A stretch of DNA of 64,000 nt from Sporosarcina obsidiansis. GTDB taxonomy: Bacteria > Bacillota > Bacilli > Bacillales_A > Planococcaceae. This document shows, piece by piece, positions 62,628 through 64,000 of the stretch. Each line of letters starts with the position of its first letter. Position 1 is the first letter of the stretch. The notes beneath the pieces were generated by a model. It worked only from the letters and a program-made list of their open reading frames with translations, had not been told where the DNA came from and did not search any database. A program made the position numbers and the translations under genes. The stretch is from assembly GCF_009651005.1 (NCBI RefSeq), contig NZ_WHVW01000011.1, positions 1 to 64,000 of the forward strand. Reading direction: 5' to 3'.

Positions 62628-63389
62628 TTAAGAGTTAAAATAAACACAAATCCGACAATTTTTCATTTGTTGAATTGGAATATCCATATCATAGATTTCC
62701 CGTAATGATTCAGAGTTGATGATATCGTTCGTCGGTCCATCTTTGACGATCTTCCCGTCTTTCAGCGCAACGATGCGATCTGAATAAACAGATGCAAAAT
62801 TGATATCGTGCAATACAATTACAACGGTTTTTCCTAAATCATTGACGAGCTGACGTAAAATTTTCATGATCTGTACAGAATGTTTCATATCCAAGTTATT
62901 GAGTGGCTCATCCAATAAAATATAATCGGTATCTTGCGCAATAGTCATCGCGATGAAAGCACGCTGGCGCTGACCACCAGACAATTCATCCAAATAAGCA
63001 TCTTGCATATCCATCAAGCCCATATACTCTAACGCTTTGTCAACCATCCGTTCATCCTCTTCTAGAAGACGGCCCTTACAATGCGGGAAACGACCGAATC
63101 CGACAAGTTCACGGATTGTCAACTTCACATTCATGAAATTGGATTGCTTTAAAATGGCTACACGCTTAGCAAATTCGTTGGATTTCATATCTTTGACTTT
63201 ACTTTTATCGAGCAATACTTCACCCGTATCTGCATCCATTAATCTGCTTACCATCGAAAGAAGAGTAGATTTACCAGCCCCGTTCGGTCCAATGAATGAC
63301 GTGATTTTTCCACGATGAATATTCACACTGACCTTTTCGACGACCGCTTTTTTTCCGTAAAATTTTGTTAGCTCACGAACCTGAATCAT
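62628..63389 (-). CDS. yclP: Siderophore ABC transporter ATPase, YclP-like
   Basis: A 253-residue FepC-type ATPase. Walker A is GPNGAGKSTLLSM, the signature is ELSGGQRQRAFIAM, and Walker B is DYILLDEPLNNLD, followed by the H-loop VIVLHDINFAS. The ATG overlaps the permease stop by four bases (ATGA), so it is coupled. It drives uptake through the YclN/YclO-type permeases. Confidence 0.94.
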   Translation of the reverse strand: MIQVRELTKFYGKKAVVEKVSVNIHRGKITSFIGPNGAGKSTLLSMVSRLMDADTGEVLLDKSKVKDMKSNEFAKRVAILKQSNFMNVKLTIRELVGFGRFPHCKGRLLEEDERMVDKALEYMGLMDMQDAYLDELSGGQRQRAFIAMTIAQDTDYILLDEPLNNLDMKHSVQIMKILRQLVNDLGKTVVIVLHDINFASVYSDRIVALKDGKIVKDGPTNDIINSESLREIYDMDIPIQQMKNCRICVYFNS

Positions 63390-64000
63390 GAGGATCGACT
63401 CTCCTTTAGTAGTAAATAGATAAAGTAAATGCCACCGACAAAGTTAATGATTACGCTCAATGTAGTCGAGAACGAGAAGACACGCTCTACAATCCACTGC
63501 CCACCTACCAGTGCAATCACACTCATGACCGCGGCCCCTGTAATTAAGATGGAATGCTTATACGTGCTAAAGAACTGATACGACAAATTGGCCACAATGA
63601 GCCCAAAGAACGTTATCGGTCCTACCAATGCAGTAGAAACAGCAATGAGGACTGCCGATAAAATCAGCATAGTCTTGACAATCGTCTGATAGGATACACC
63701 TAAGTTAATAGCCGTATCTCTACCTAATGAGAGAACATCTAATTCATTGATATAGCGCCAGCCAATAATAAGTGTCAGCACCAAGATACCGAACGCCCAC
63801 CAAACTAAATCGCCGTTAATATTGTTAAAACTCGCAAACATTTTATCTTGCACACGTAAGAATTCATTCGGATCGATCATGACTTGCAGAAATGTCGATA
63901 TACTTCCGAAGAAGGTACCGATAATAATACCAACCAACAACAAGAAGTAGATCGGTCGATTACCTTTACCGAATAAAAACTGATACAGCAGCAAGGCGAA
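63386..64000 (-). CDS. yclO: Siderophore ABC transporter permease, YclO-like (5' end outside the window)
   Basis: The C-terminal 204 residues of a FecCD-family permease; the frame stays open to the window edge, so the N-terminus is missing. Several membrane helices are visible, with the coupling-helix region SLGRDTAINLGVSYQ and the conserved stretch ALVGPITFFGLIVANLSY. By order it should match YclO of the yclNOPQ petrobactin system, with YclN further upstream outside the window. Confidence 0.92.
   Translation of the reverse strand, partial: FALLLYQFLFGKGNRPIYFLLLVGIIIGTFFGSISTFLQVMIDPNEFLRVQDKMFASFNNINGDLVWWAFGILVLTLIIGWRYINELDVLSLGRDTAINLGVSYQTIVKTMLILSAVLIAVSTALVGPITFFGLIVANLSYQFFSTYKHSILITGAAVMSVIALVGGQWIVERVFSFSTTLSVIINFVGGIYFIYLLLKESRSS

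Overview
The window looks like chromosome of a low-GC, spore-forming Bacillales bacterium, most likely Sporosarcina or a close Planococcaceae relative. The reasons are AT-rich intergenic DNA, strong GGAGG ribosome sites with many TTG and GTG starts, and gene order matching the Bacillus subtilis ddl-murF-cshA-ydbS/ydbT-acpS-ydcC-alr-ndoAI/ndoA-rsbR...rsbX-ydcI-sprT-tRNA region. The genus is an inference. I see no prophage, insertion sequence, rRNA or CRISPR array.

Layout. 1-700: a minus-strand operon of five tRNAs (Glu, Gln, Lys, Leu, Gly) with its own promoter. 1.2-9.7 kb: sprT, tex, the complete general-stress operon rsbR-S-T-U-V-W-sigB-rsbX with an internal SigB promoter, then the NdoAI/NdoA antitoxin-toxin pair. 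9.9-24.2 kb: envelope and housekeeping genes (alr, GerS-like lipoprotein, acpS, rhomboid protease, ydbS/ydbT, cshA, esterase, murF, ddl, two tandem SEDS rodA-like genes, a PhnA-like protein). 24.2-31.7 kb: a small peptide gene, a MITE-like intergenic repeat, the copper operon csoR-copZ-copA, an MFS pump, cardiolipin synthase and a D,D-carboxypeptidase. 31.9-42 kb: MFS transporter, yidC, an AraC regulator, a SigB-controlled small protein, three ~194-bp structured tandem repeats, GNAT enzymes, YpuA, CvfB, MntR, an Lmo0937-like peptide and a CadC-like repressor with an apparent operator. 42.1-47.9 kb: the seven-gene Mrp/Mnh Na+/H+ antiporter operon, flanked by a stand-alone KdpD-type USP protein. 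49-61.4 kb: murB, YceI, a DsbA-like protein, a Rieske flavoprotein, ppaC, divergent nsrR/hmp for nitric oxide, YkvI, two DNA-repair glycosylases, an ABC exporter and a NiaP-like transporter. 61.6-64 kb: the 3' part of a yclOPQ-type siderophore uptake operon, cut by the window end.

How it fits together. The core is stress sensing (stressosome to SigB) plus cell-wall synthesis (alr, ddl, murF, murB, SEDS proteins). SigB reaches beyond its own operon: near-perfect SigB promoters precede a small YtxH-like gene (35.6 kb) and the Lmo0937-like peptide gene (40.3 kb). Metal and ion homeostasis is the second theme: CsoR/CopZ/CopA, MntR, CadC-like, Mrp and ferric siderophore uptake.

The least explained parts are the 194-bp tandem repeats at 35.8-36.3 kb, whose copies keep a nested hairpin with compensatory changes; a terminator whose 3' arm is the ribosome site of the PhnA-like gene; an mnhB gene that seems to need a CTG or ATC start; and small unlisted ORFs near 15.7 and 24.3 kb.
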